64,000 nucleotides of DNA from Bradyrhizobium sp. CSA112 (GTDB taxonomy: Bacteria > Pseudomonadota > Alphaproteobacteria > Rhizobiales > Xanthobacteraceae), in the NCBI RefSeq assembly GCF_029051645.1, contig NZ_JAACFS010000021.1, forward strand, positions 56,832 through 120,831, in the 5' to 3' direction. Position numbers and translations under genes: made by a program. This document shows positions 57,332-64,000 of this stretch, one piece after another. The notes beneath the pieces are model-generated. The model had not been told where the DNA came from. It saw only the letters and a program-made list of their open reading frames with translations, and searched no databases. Position 1 is the stretch's first letter. Every line of letters begins with the position of its first letter.

Positions 57332-58561
57332 ATGCCAGAGACACTGATCAAGGTCGATCTTTCGAAGTCGGCCTACGACAACGACATGATCCACAACCGC
57401 TGGCATCCCGACATTCCAATGGTGGCGTGGGTCAATCCGGGCGATGATTTCATCATCGAGACCTATGACTGGACCGGCGGCTTCATCAAGAACAACGATT
57501 CCGCCGACGACGTGCGCGACATCGACCTTTCGATCGTGCACTTTCTGTCCGGCCCGATCGGCGTCAAGGGCGCCGAGCCCGGCGATTTGCTCGTGGTCGA
57601 TCTGCTCGATGTCGGTCCGCTCAAGGAAAGCCTCTGGGGTTTTAACGGCTTCTTCTCCAAACAAAATGGTGGCGGCTTCCTGACCGACCATTTCCCGCTG
57701 GCGCAGAAATCGATCTGGGACATCAAGGGCCTCTACACCTCGTCGCGCCATGTGCCGGGCGTGAACTTTGCCGGCCTGATCCATCCCGGCCTGATCGGCT
57801 GTCTGCCCGATCCGAAACTGCTGGCGACATGGAATGAGCGCGAGACCGCCCTGATCGCGACCAATCCGACCCGCGTGCCGGGCCTCGCCAATCCGCCGTT
57901 TGCCGCGACCGCCCACGCCGGCCGCGCCAAGGGCGATGCCAAGGCCAAGATCGGTGCGGAAGGCGCGCGTACGGTGCCGCCGCGCGAGCACGGCGGCAAT
58001 TGCGACATCAAGGATCTGTCGCGCGGCTCAAAGATCTACTTCCCGGTCTATGTGCCCGGCGGCGGCCTCTCGATGGGCGATCTGCACTTCAGCCAGGGCG
58101 ATGGCGAGATCACCTTCTGCGGGGCCATCGAAATGGCCGGCTGGCTGCATCTCAAGGTCGATATCATCAAGGACGGCGTCGCCAAATACGGCATCAAGAA
58201 TCCCGTGTTCAAGCCGTCGCCGATCACGCCGAACTACAAGGACTATTTGATCTTCGAGGGCATCTCGGTCGACGAGGCCGGCAAGCAACATTACCTCGAC
58301 GTTCACATCGCCTACCGGCAGGCGTGTTTGAACGCGATCGAATACCTGAAGAAGTTCGGCTATTCCGGTGCGCAGGCCTATTCGATCCTCGGCACCGCGC
58401 CGTGCCAGGGCCACATCTCGGGCGTGGTCGACGTGCCCAACGCCTGCGCCACGCTGTGGCTGCCGACGGAGATTTTCGACTTCGACATCATGCCGTCGTC
58501 GGCGGGTCCCATCAAACACATCAAGGGCGACATCCAGATGCCGATCTCTCCGGACAAGTGA
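57332..58561 (+). CDS. fmdA: Formamidase (FmdA/AmdA family)
   Basis: This 409-residue enzyme is predicted to hydrolyse formamide to formate and ammonia in the cytoplasm. It has the FmdA start MPETLIKVDLSKSAYDNDMIHNRWHPDIPMVAWVNPGDDF and the conserved PPREHGGNCDIKDLSRGSKIYFPVYVPGGGLSMGDLHFSQGDGEI block (about 211-255). The late YSILGTAPCQGHISGVVDVPNACATLWLP segment also fits. Length equals that of the Methylophilus-type enzyme. GGGGAG precedes the ATG. The transporter genes upstream and fmdB downstream match the known fmd arrangement. Confidence 0.92.
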   Translation: MPETLIKVDLSKSAYDNDMIHNRWHPDIPMVAWVNPGDDFIIETYDWTGGFIKNNDSADDVRDIDLSIVHFLSGPIGVKGAEPGDLLVVDLLDVGPLKESLWGFNGFFSKQNGGGFLTDHFPLAQKSIWDIKGLYTSSRHVPGVNFAGLIHPGLIGCLPDPKLLATWNERETALIATNPTRVPGLANPPFAATAHAGRAKGDAKAKIGAEGARTVPPREHGGNCDIKDLSRGSKIYFPVYVPGGGLSMGDLHFSQGDGEITFCGAIEMAGWLHLKVDIIKDGVAKYGIKNPVFKPSPITPNYKDYLIFEGISVDEAGKQHYLDVHIAYRQACLNAIEYLKKFGYSGAQAYSILGTAPCQGHISGVVDVPNACATLWLPTEIFDFDIMPSSAGPIKHIKGDIQMPISPDK

Positions 58562-58658
58562 TCCCGGTGCGAGAAGGATGCGGGACGGCATGCGTGCCGG
58601 CCGCCCCGCATCCGCCATCGCGAAATCCTCTTCCGAAGTATTCGCGCAAGGAAATCAG

Positions 58659-59006
58659 ATGCCCGTCTACGAATATCTCTGCAACAATTGCGGCCCGTTC
58701 ACGGATATGCGGCCGATGGCCGAATTCGACGAGCCGCAGGACTGCCCGCGCTGCGAAAATGAATCGCCGCGGGTGATCCTGACCGCGCCGGCGTTCTTTT
58801 GCATGCCGTCAGACAAGCGGAAGGCGCACGCCACCAACGAACGCAGCGCCAATGCGCCGAAGACGCTCGGCGAATACAAGGCCTCGCACGGCCCCGGCTG
58901 CGGCTGCTGTTCGACCGGAAAGCAGAAGCCGGCCCGGCTTATGACGAAGACCGGAAGCGGGGCCAAGGGCTTTCCCACCGCGCGGCCCTGGATGATCAGC
59001 CACTGA
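58659..59006 (+). CDS. fmdB: FmdB family zinc-ribbon protein
   Basis: This 115-residue protein has an N-terminal FmdB zinc ribbon with C8, C11, C29 and C32 (YLCNNCG and CPRC). A C-terminal GCGCC patch could also bind metal. FmdB was proposed as a regulator of the formamidase operon in Methylophilus; its molecular role is unproven. AAGGAAATC precedes the ATG. It sits between formamidase and AmiE, as expected for an amide cluster. Confidence 0.9.
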   Translation: MPVYEYLCNNCGPFTDMRPMAEFDEPQDCPRCENESPRVILTAPAFFCMPSDKRKAHATNERSANAPKTLGEYKASHGPGCGCCSTGKQKPARLMTKTGSGAKGFPTARPWMISH

Positions 59007-59048
59007 GGCGCGACCCGTCAAACCCAAACCAGAACAAGAGGCGATGCA

Positions 59049-60089
59049 ATGCTCCACGGTGACATTTCTTCCAGCAACGACACAGTCGGCGTCGCAGTCG
59101 TCAATTACAAGATGCCGCGCCTGCACACCAAAGCCGAGGTGCTCGACAACGCCCGCAAGATTGCCGACATGATCGTGGGCATGAAGACCGGACTGCCGGG
59201 CATGGATCTCGTGATCTTTCCGGAATATTCCACTCACGGCATCATGTACGACTCCAAGGAGATGTACGAGACCGCCTCGCAGGTCCCGGGCGCCGAGACC
59301 GACATCTTCGCCGAAGCCTGTCGCAAGGCCAAGGTCTGGGGCGTGTTCTCGCTTACCGGCGAGCGCCACGAGGAGCACCCGCACAAGGCGCCCTACAACA
59401 CCCTGATCCTGATGAACGACCAGGGCGTGATCGTGCAGAAGTACCGCAAGATCATGCCGTGGGTGCCGATCGAAGGCTGGTATCCCGGCAATTGCACCTA
59501 TGTGTCGGAGGGCCCCAAGGGTCTGAAGGTCAGCCTGATCATCTGCGACGACGGCAACTTTCCGGAAATCTGGCGCGACTGCGCCATGAAGGGCGCCGAG
59601 CTGATCGTGCGCTGCCAAGGCTACATGTATCCCGCCAAGGAGCAGCAAATCCTGATTTCTAAGGCGATGGCCTGGGCCAACAATGTCTATGTCGCGGTCG
59701 CCAATGCCGCGGGCTTTGACGGCGTCTATTCCTATTTCGGCCACTCCGCGATCATCGGCTTCGACGGCCGCACGCTGGGCGAAACCGGCGAGGAAGAGTA
59801 CGGCATCCAGTACGCGGGACTATCGAAGAGCCTGATCCGCGACGCGCGCCGCAACGGCCAGTCGCAAAATCATCTCTTCAAGCTGCTGCATCGCGGCTAT
59901 ACCGGCATGATCAATTCCGGCGAAGGAGCACGCGGCGTGGCGGCCTGTCCCTATGATTTCTACGCGAAGTGGATTGCCGATCCCGAAGGCACCCGCGAGA
60001 TGGTCGAGGCAATGACGCGGCCGACCGTCGGCACCGACGAATGCCCGATCGACGGCATTCCGAACGGGGTGACGGCGAGCAATTACTGA
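59049..60089 (+). CDS. amiE: Aliphatic amidase
   Basis: This 346-residue nitrilase-superfamily enzyme hydrolyses short aliphatic amides to the acid and ammonia. The catalytic triad E59, K134 and C166 falls at the same positions as in Pseudomonas AmiE, within FPEY, KYRKIMPW and IICDDGN. Length is also identical. AmiF-type formamidases are close relatives, but the HGDISSSNDTVGVAVVNYKMPRL start is AmiE-like. It ends the amide operon, 42 bases after fmdB, and is followed by a palindromic repeat that may terminate transcription. Confidence 0.93.
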   Translation: MLHGDISSSNDTVGVAVVNYKMPRLHTKAEVLDNARKIADMIVGMKTGLPGMDLVIFPEYSTHGIMYDSKEMYETASQVPGAETDIFAEACRKAKVWGVFSLTGERHEEHPHKAPYNTLILMNDQGVIVQKYRKIMPWVPIEGWYPGNCTYVSEGPKGLKVSLIICDDGNFPEIWRDCAMKGAELIVRCQGYMYPAKEQQILISKAMAWANNVYVAVANAAGFDGVYSYFGHSAIIGFDGRTLGETGEEEYGIQYAGLSKSLIRDARRNGQSQNHLFKLLHRGYTGMINSGEGARGVAACPYDFYAKWIADPEGTREMVEAMTRPTVGTDECPIDGIPNGVTASNY

Positions 60090-60094
60090 GGCTT

Positions 60095-60188
60095 CGTAGG
60101 GTGGGCAAAGCGAAGCGTGCCCACCATTCACGATGAATGTGTCGATGGGTGGTGGGCACGGCGCTAACGCGCCTTTGCCCACCCTACG
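60095..60188. repeat. Dispersed palindromic repeat (AGGGTGGGCAAAG family), copy 2
   Basis: The ends CGTAGGGTGGGCAAAG and CTTTGCCCACCCTACG are perfect inverted 16-mers. It is the same family as 6767-6865. It lies between convergent amiE and the next gene. Confidence 0.85.
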
Positions 60189-60206
60189 AAACTGTAGCAC
60201 GTGGTC

Positions 60207-60881
60207 TTACTCCGTTGGGAGTCGCGAGAACCGAAAATTGCAGTGGCTCGCGCCACCAGCCAACGTTTGTGTCCTTTCCAGGCGGATCCCGCGCGTTGCA
60301 TAGGCTTCGAAATCAAGCCCGCAAATGTGCGGCAGGATTTCTTTATCTCCGTGGCTAGCCGCGAATTTGCAGAAGCCGCAAGCCTTGTAGTCGATGCCGA
60401 ATTCAAAGTTGTCGCCCGGCGCCGGCTCGACGAAATCGTAGATGAAATCTTCCGGATATTCTTCCTGATGGCTTTTTGCGGCCTGCTCGCGCAGCAAGGT
60501 CTGATTTTCTGACGACATGAACTGACGCCCCAAGGCGAGCCGTTCGGCCTCGGGTACGGTGAGCAATTGCGCCTTGTAGGTTTCTCGCTCGATATTGCCG
60601 ATCACTGGCAGCGGCACGCCGTGTCGCCGGAGCACTCGGCCGATGGCCATAAAGCCCATTAAACGCATGAAGAAGTCGCTCATGCGGCTAGCCGCACCGC
60701 CGACATAAGGCATTTGGCTGAGTACGATCTCGAACTCGTCCATCACCTCTTGTCTGATCCCGTCAATGTTGGGTAGCTGCGCCTGCTCGCGCAGCGTCGC
60801 TTCGGCAAGGTCGAGGCGTTGGCGCATGGCGGCCTCCATTGCACCGCGATGCGTCTCGTAGAAGGGATGAATTTCAGGCAT
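60207..60881 (-). CDS. L-2-amino-thiazoline-4-carboxylic acid hydrolase family protein
   Basis: This 224-residue protein has the C-terminal signature of the ATC hydrolase family: DYKACGFCKFAASHGDKEILPHICGLDFEAYATRG, then LERTQTLAGG and a closing HCNFRF. In most members the last motif reads C-D/N-F-R. Cysteines in CGFC, HIC and HC could form a metal or thiol site. The start is ATG 60881 with GGAGAGGG at 9 bases. The original family enzyme hydrolyses a thiazoline on the way to cysteine, but most members are uncharacterised. Its position after the amide operon may be coincidental. Confidence 0.8.
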   Translation of the reverse strand: MPEIHPFYETHRGAMEAAMRQRLDLAEATLREQAQLPNIDGIRQEVMDEFEIVLSQMPYVGGAASRMSDFFMRLMGFMAIGRVLRRHGVPLPVIGNIERETYKAQLLTVPEAERLALGRQFMSSENQTLLREQAAKSHQEEYPEDFIYDFVEPAPGDNFEFGIDYKACGFCKFAASHGDKEILPHICGLDFEAYATRGIRLERTQTLAGGASHCNFRFSRLPTE

Positions 60882-60947
60882 AGAACGCCCTCTCCAGCAC
60901 AATCAGCCTATTGCAACATACTCAGCAATCCACCGCCACCACGCCCT

Positions 60948-61334
60948 TCATTCCGCAGCGATTGCCTCGATCTCCAGCAACCATTTTCCGTCGACGGTTT
61001 CGGCGATCATGACCGTAGACGCGGGTTCGTTTCCCCCGAGCATCTTGCGGCGAACCGCGCGGTTGGTCACGACCTGGCTTCGGTCGGTCAGGAACGTATT
61101 GATCTTGACCAGATGCTCGACGCCGAGACCGGCGGCGGTGAGCACCTCAATGATGTTGCGCCAGGCTTGCTCGCATTGTGCCTCGAAACCGTCAGGCACG
61201 CTGCCATCAGGTTTTTCCGGTACCTGGCCGCTGACGAACAGCAGCCGGCGATGCTGGGAAATTTCGAGCCCCATGCTGTAGCCGCTGGAGGGCGCGTGGA
61301 CGCTTGCGGGATTATGGCTGACGATTTGAGCCAT
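60948..61334 (-). CDS. RidA/YjgF-like protein
   Basis: This 128-residue Rid-fold protein shows RRLLFVSGQVPEKPDGS, EQAWRNIIEVLTAAGLGVEHLVKINTFLTDR and NEPASTVMIAE. RidA proteins that deaminate enamines and imines carry Arg in the last motif (PxR). Here the motif is PAS, so classical RidA activity is doubtful and the protein belongs to another Rid subgroup. Its start follows the VOC gene's stop by one base, so the two are translationally linked. Confidence 0.85.
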   Translation of the reverse strand: MAQIVSHNPASVHAPSSGYSMGLEISQHRRLLFVSGQVPEKPDGSVPDGFEAQCEQAWRNIIEVLTAAGLGVEHLVKINTFLTDRSQVVTNRAVRRKMLGGNEPASTVMIAETVDGKWLLEIEAIAAE

Positions 61335-61335
61335 G

Positions 61336-62205
61336 TCAGATTATCTCCTGTTGAATGAATTCCAGCGCCAGGCCGTGCGACGCCGCGGGCGGAACGAGCA
61401 GCACGTCGTCGGCAAGTTCGAAGTCGACGCCGTTGTTTTTCAATGTCCGCTTCGTCGCATCCAGGTCGGCGACCGCCAGACGCGCTGCGCAAAAGCGCGG
61501 CGAAGGTGCGGCGGCGAGGCCCGGCAGCCGGCGTGCCATCTCGGACGGGCCGAGCACGGTGATCCGGTCGCCGCTTTCGCCGACTGTCAGTCGTCCCGGC
61601 ACAAGCTCGGCCGTGCTTTCCGTGAGGTGCTCAAGGAAGCTGCGGTGCGCCGCCGGCTCCGGCGCCGACATCACGACTTCGATCACGCGCAAGGTGCCGT
61701 TGGGATGGCGCTGATATTCGTCCTTCCAGAACAGTTCCGGCGGATGACGCTGCTGGCAGGTGAAGAAGGCGATTCCGGGCATGGCGGCATCGGTGGCGAA
61801 GGCCAATGAAAACTCAACGCGCGCCGCGCCTCCGCCGGGAAGTACCGCGTCACGGCCGAAATCAAACGGCGCATAGGCGCCGATGTGATCGGCCTTAAAG
61901 CGCGCTGCGTCGGCATGGGCGTCGTTGCTGTGCAATGCCAGCAACGACATTCCTTCAGCGGTCGCAAGAAAATCCCGGTTGTGGGCGGCGAAGCTGAACC
62001 GGCCTGGCGCGGCTGGCGGCACCGCCGCAGCATCGGTGACGGCCAGCAGTTCCAGAAAATTGTTCCCGAACATCGCGAGGCGGTTGCTGGTTCCGAACGG
62101 ATGCACGCCGGTCGGCGTGAGGTTGAAACCGAGCGTTTGCCAATCCAGCGCAGCCTGCGCCAGATCGTGGACACAAATGACGAGATGATCGATTAGGCGT
62201 GGCAT
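61336..62205 (-). CDS. VOC (glyoxalase-like) superfamily protein
   Basis: This 289-residue protein starts MPRLIDHLVICVHDLAQAALDWQTLGFNLTPTGVHPFGTSNRLAMFG, the glyoxalase-like domain 3 entry. It is followed by NFLELLAVTD with the second metal-site Glu. A second half-domain (about 165-285) is weaker. GGAGATCTC precedes the ATG at 62205; the frame upstream is not coding. Metal-dependent chemistry on a small molecule is likely, but the reaction is unknown. It is divergent from the LysR gene and coupled to the RidA-like gene. Confidence 0.82.
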   Translation of the reverse strand: MPRLIDHLVICVHDLAQAALDWQTLGFNLTPTGVHPFGTSNRLAMFGNNFLELLAVTDAAAVPPAAPGRFSFAAHNRDFLATAEGMSLLALHSNDAHADAARFKADHIGAYAPFDFGRDAVLPGGGAARVEFSLAFATDAAMPGIAFFTCQQRHPPELFWKDEYQRHPNGTLRVIEVVMSAPEPAAHRSFLEHLTESTAELVPGRLTVGESGDRITVLGPSEMARRLPGLAAAPSPRFCAARLAVADLDATKRTLKNNGVDFELADDVLLVPPAASHGLALEFIQQEII

Positions 62206-62333
62206 GAGATCTCCGGATGCTGCGAACCGACCGTAACCGGCGGCATCACGGCGGGGCAACGCATTGTTGCTGCGGTTCAGCGCAAGAAAATCTATTGCAA
62301 GGCTTGAGCCTATCAGTGACAAACTGGACGGTG

Positions 62334-62963
62334 ATGACCTACATCCTTCCACCGCTTAATGCGCTCCGCGCATTCGAAGCCGCCGCGCGGCATCTCAGTT
62401 TCAAGCTCGCGGCGCATGAGCTGCACGTGACACCTGCCGCCGTGGGGCAGCAGGTGAAAGCGCTGGAAGCGCGCCTGGGCGTACGCCTGTTCGAGCGGCT
62501 GCATAAGCAACTCATCCTGACCGCGGCCGGCCAGGCCTATCTGCCCGAAATTTCCGACGGCTTTCGTCGCATCGCCGATGCGACCGCGCAGTTGAAGCCG
62601 GTCGGCGCGGTGCTGCTGCAACTCGGCGTGCACGGCAGCTTCGATCTGCGCCGTCTCGAACTGGAGCAGTTTCGCGCAAGCCACGCGGAAATCGGCTTGC
62701 GGGTGCTACAGCCTGCCGGCTTGCACGAGCTGATCGAAGGCAAGGTCGATGTGCTGATCGCCCGCGGGGTCGGCCACCATCCGGGCTGCCGCTGCGACCG
62801 CGTGACGGAAGGCTCTGGACTCGGCGATTGGCTGATCGCGCCTGCCGGTACGGCGGATTGTCCCGAGATCGCCAGCTTCCGCGATTGGCTGCGCGGCCTG
62901 CCGGCCGATAACTCGCTCGCACTACATCGCCGTCGTCGTTTGGTCGGCATCGTCAGAAGTTGA
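62334..62963 (+). CDS. LysR family regulator with shortened effector domain
   Basis: This 209-residue protein has a normal GcvA-type winged helix (1-65, LPPLNALRAFEAAARHLSFKLAAHELHVTPAAVGQQVKALEARLG). The effector domain is only about 120 residues instead of 200. After VDVLIARGVG it passes directly to a stretch resembling the family's end (WLIAPAGTADCPEIASFRDWLRGLP), so its middle is missing. This looks like an internal in-frame deletion. DNA binding may persist while ligand sensing is lost. It is divergent from the VOC-RidA pair and abuts the aldo/keto reductase. Confidence 0.8.
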   Translation: MTYILPPLNALRAFEAAARHLSFKLAAHELHVTPAAVGQQVKALEARLGVRLFERLHKQLILTAAGQAYLPEISDGFRRIADATAQLKPVGAVLLQLGVHGSFDLRRLELEQFRASHAEIGLRVLQPAGLHELIEGKVDVLIARGVGHHPGCRCDRVTEGSGLGDWLIAPAGTADCPEIASFRDWLRGLPADNSLALHRRRRLVGIVRS

Positions 62964-62964
62964 G

Positions 62965-63813
62965 GTGATCTTGAAACAGAAAAAATTCGGCACGCATGGC
63001 CCCGACGTATCCGTGATCGGGCAGGGCACCTGGTATCTCGACCGCGGCGACCGCAAGGCCGCCATCGCGGCGTTGCGCCGTGGCATCGAGACAGGCATGA
63101 CACATATCGATACCGCCGAGATGTATGGCGACGCCGAGCTTGTGATCGCAGACGCCATCGCCGGCTTGCCGCGCGAAGAACTCTTCCTCGTCTCCAAGGT
63201 GCTGCCAAGCAACGCTTCGCGTCGCGGCACCATCACGGCCTGCGAGCGGTCCCTGAAGCGGCTGAAGACCGATCATCTCGATTGCTATCTCCTGCACTGG
63301 CGCGGCTCGTATCCATTCGAGGAGACGGTGGCGGCGTTCGACGAGCTGGTGAGAAGCGGAAAAATCCGCTCCTGGGGCGTCAGTAATTTCGACGAAGACG
63401 ATCTCGACGAGTTGCTCAATGTCGCGGGCGAGGGCAAGATCGCCTGCAACCAGGTGCTCTACCATCTGCAGGAGCGCGCGATCGAGCACGCGGTCATCCC
63501 GTGGTGCGAGAAACACGGCGTCGCCGTCGTCGCCTATTCGCCGTTCGGACATAATGATTTTCCGCCCGCGCGTAGCAAGGGCGGCGAGGTGCTGCAGGCG
63601 ATTGCGGATGCGCACAAGGCGAGCCCGCGTCAGGTCGCGCTGGCGTTTCTCACACGTCTGTCATCCCTGCTCGCGATTCCCAAAGCCTCGAGTGCGGAAC
63701 ACGCGGCGGAGAATGCCGCCGCCGCTGATCTGAGGCTGAGCGATGCGGAAATCGCCGCGCTCGATAAGGCGTTTCCGCGCGGGCCCAAGCCGCGCGGCCT
63801 GCCGATGCTCTGA
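62965..63813 (+). CDS. Aldo/keto reductase
   Basis: This 282-residue NADPH-dependent oxidoreductase has the catalytic tetrad D49, Y54, K78 and H111 (HIDTAEMYG, LVSKV and LLHWRG). The C-terminal cofactor segment LLAIPKASSAEHAAENAAA is present. GTG at 62965 is taken as start; TTG two codons later has a better-spaced GAGGTG and is nearly as likely. It begins one base after the shortened LysR gene, implying co-transcription. A double-hairpin repeat follows. Substrate unknown. Confidence 0.88.
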   Translation: MILKQKKFGTHGPDVSVIGQGTWYLDRGDRKAAIAALRRGIETGMTHIDTAEMYGDAELVIADAIAGLPREELFLVSKVLPSNASRRGTITACERSLKRLKTDHLDCYLLHWRGSYPFEETVAAFDELVRSGKIRSWGVSNFDEDDLDELLNVAGEGKIACNQVLYHLQERAIEHAVIPWCEKHGVAVVAYSPFGHNDFPPARSKGGEVLQAIADAHKASPRQVALAFLTRLSSLLAIPKASSAEHAAENAAAADLRLSDAEIAALDKAFPRGPKPRGLPML

Positions 63814-63825
63814 CCTCTTCTTGAA

Positions 63826-63883
63826 CCTCTCCCCGCTTGCGGGGAGAGGTCGGAGTTTGCGCGAAGCGCGAACTCCGGGTGAG
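63826..63883. repeat. Double-hairpin dispersed repeat, probable terminator
   Basis: CCTCTCCCC-GCTTGC-GGGGAGAGG (63826-63849) is followed by a second stem around CGGAGTT...AACTCCG (63851-63877). This two-hairpin element is a common intergenic repeat in Bradyrhizobium-like genomes. It follows the aldo/keto reductase. Confidence 0.75.
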
Positions 63884-63898
63884 CGACTATCTGGTTTG

Positions 63899-64000
63899 TC
63901 AAGTTGCATTGGCGTATTGGGCACGCGCGTCGCGTGCTTTTGCGTTGAGGCGGACGAGGAGTTTTCGGGCGAGCGCGATGCGAACGACCATTTTTTCCTT
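63899..64000 (-). mobile_element. IS110-like transposase C-terminal end (cut by window edge)
   Basis: The minus-strand frame entering from the edge reads KEKMVVRIALARKLLVRLNA and ends AQYANAT before a stop at 63899. The K-M-V-x-x-x-A-L-A-R-K-L-L stretch resembles the C-terminus of IS110/IS1111 family transposases. Only 33 codons are visible, so it could be a complete element or a remnant. Confidence 0.55.

Overview
The window is high-GC DNA with the gene content and dispersed repeats of an alphaproteobacterium, most likely Bradyrhizobium or a close Nitrobacteraceae relative. This placement is an inference from the many periplasmic-binding-protein transporters, the protein families, an EcfG-type stress promoter and at least eight intergenic palindromic repeats of the kind rhizobial genomes carry. 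I see no rRNA, tRNA, CRISPR array or complete insertion sequence. A C-terminal transposase fragment lies at the right edge.

Layout. 0-3.6 kb: an NMT1/THI5-like ABC uptake system (permease, solute-binding protein) with an epimerase-like protein and a TetR regulator. Two matching operators each overlap a promoter -35 element. 3.6-4.8 kb: a decayed stretch with a frameshifted MarR remnant, an intact DUF1772 gene and the last ~80 codons of a Baeyer-Villiger monooxygenase. 4.8-15.4 kb: alkylsulfatase, a glycosyltransferase behind an EcfG-type promoter, an ABC exporter, a glycogen-debranching-type enzyme, a PRC-barrel protein and two MFS transporters whose 3' ends overlap. 15.5-24.9 kb: redox and envelope proteins (cupin, flavin disulfide oxidoreductase, DUF302, peroxiredoxin-like, DUF899), a LysR regulator, 3-hydroxybutyrate dehydrogenase, patatin and glycogen synthase. 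Four copies of an ATA-N9-TAT LysR-type box lie in three intergenic spaces of this region. 25-35 kb: class III CoA-transferase, a complete Dpp/Opp-type ABC operon, zinc alcohol dehydrogenase, an isopropylmalate/tartrate-type dehydrogenase and enoyl-CoA hydratase. 35.5-43.8 kb: XRE regulator, TRAP transporter, HWE-type histidine kinase, serine hydrolase and intradiol dioxygenase.

44-60 kb is a nitrogen-acquisition island. An NrtABD-type transporter with a single-domain haemoglobin comes first. Then, facing leftward, comes a two-gene signalling operon: an NCS1-family transporter fused to a hybrid histidine kinase, followed by a REC-LuxR response regulator. Divergent from it is a nine-gene rightward operon with a five-gene urea/short-chain-amide ABC transporter, formamidase FmdA, zinc-ribbon FmdB and amidase AmiE. 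A sigma-54 promoter precedes the kinase gene. The same partial palindrome, TGTGC-N3-GCACAAAG, occurs upstream of both the nitrate and the amide/kinase promoters. I propose that the fused transporter-kinase senses an amide-, urea- or nucleobase-like nitrogen source and controls the divergent amide operon. This is the most interesting candidate system in the window. The amide operon also carries a tandem 57-bp duplication that places two 17-codon leader frames ahead of its first ATPase gene.

60-64 kb holds an ATC-hydrolase-family protein, a RidA-like protein, a VOC protein, a shortened LysR regulator and an aldo/keto reductase.

Starts were set from visible Shine-Dalgarno sequences, promoters and family N-termini. 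No database search was possible, so product names rest on motif and family recognition.
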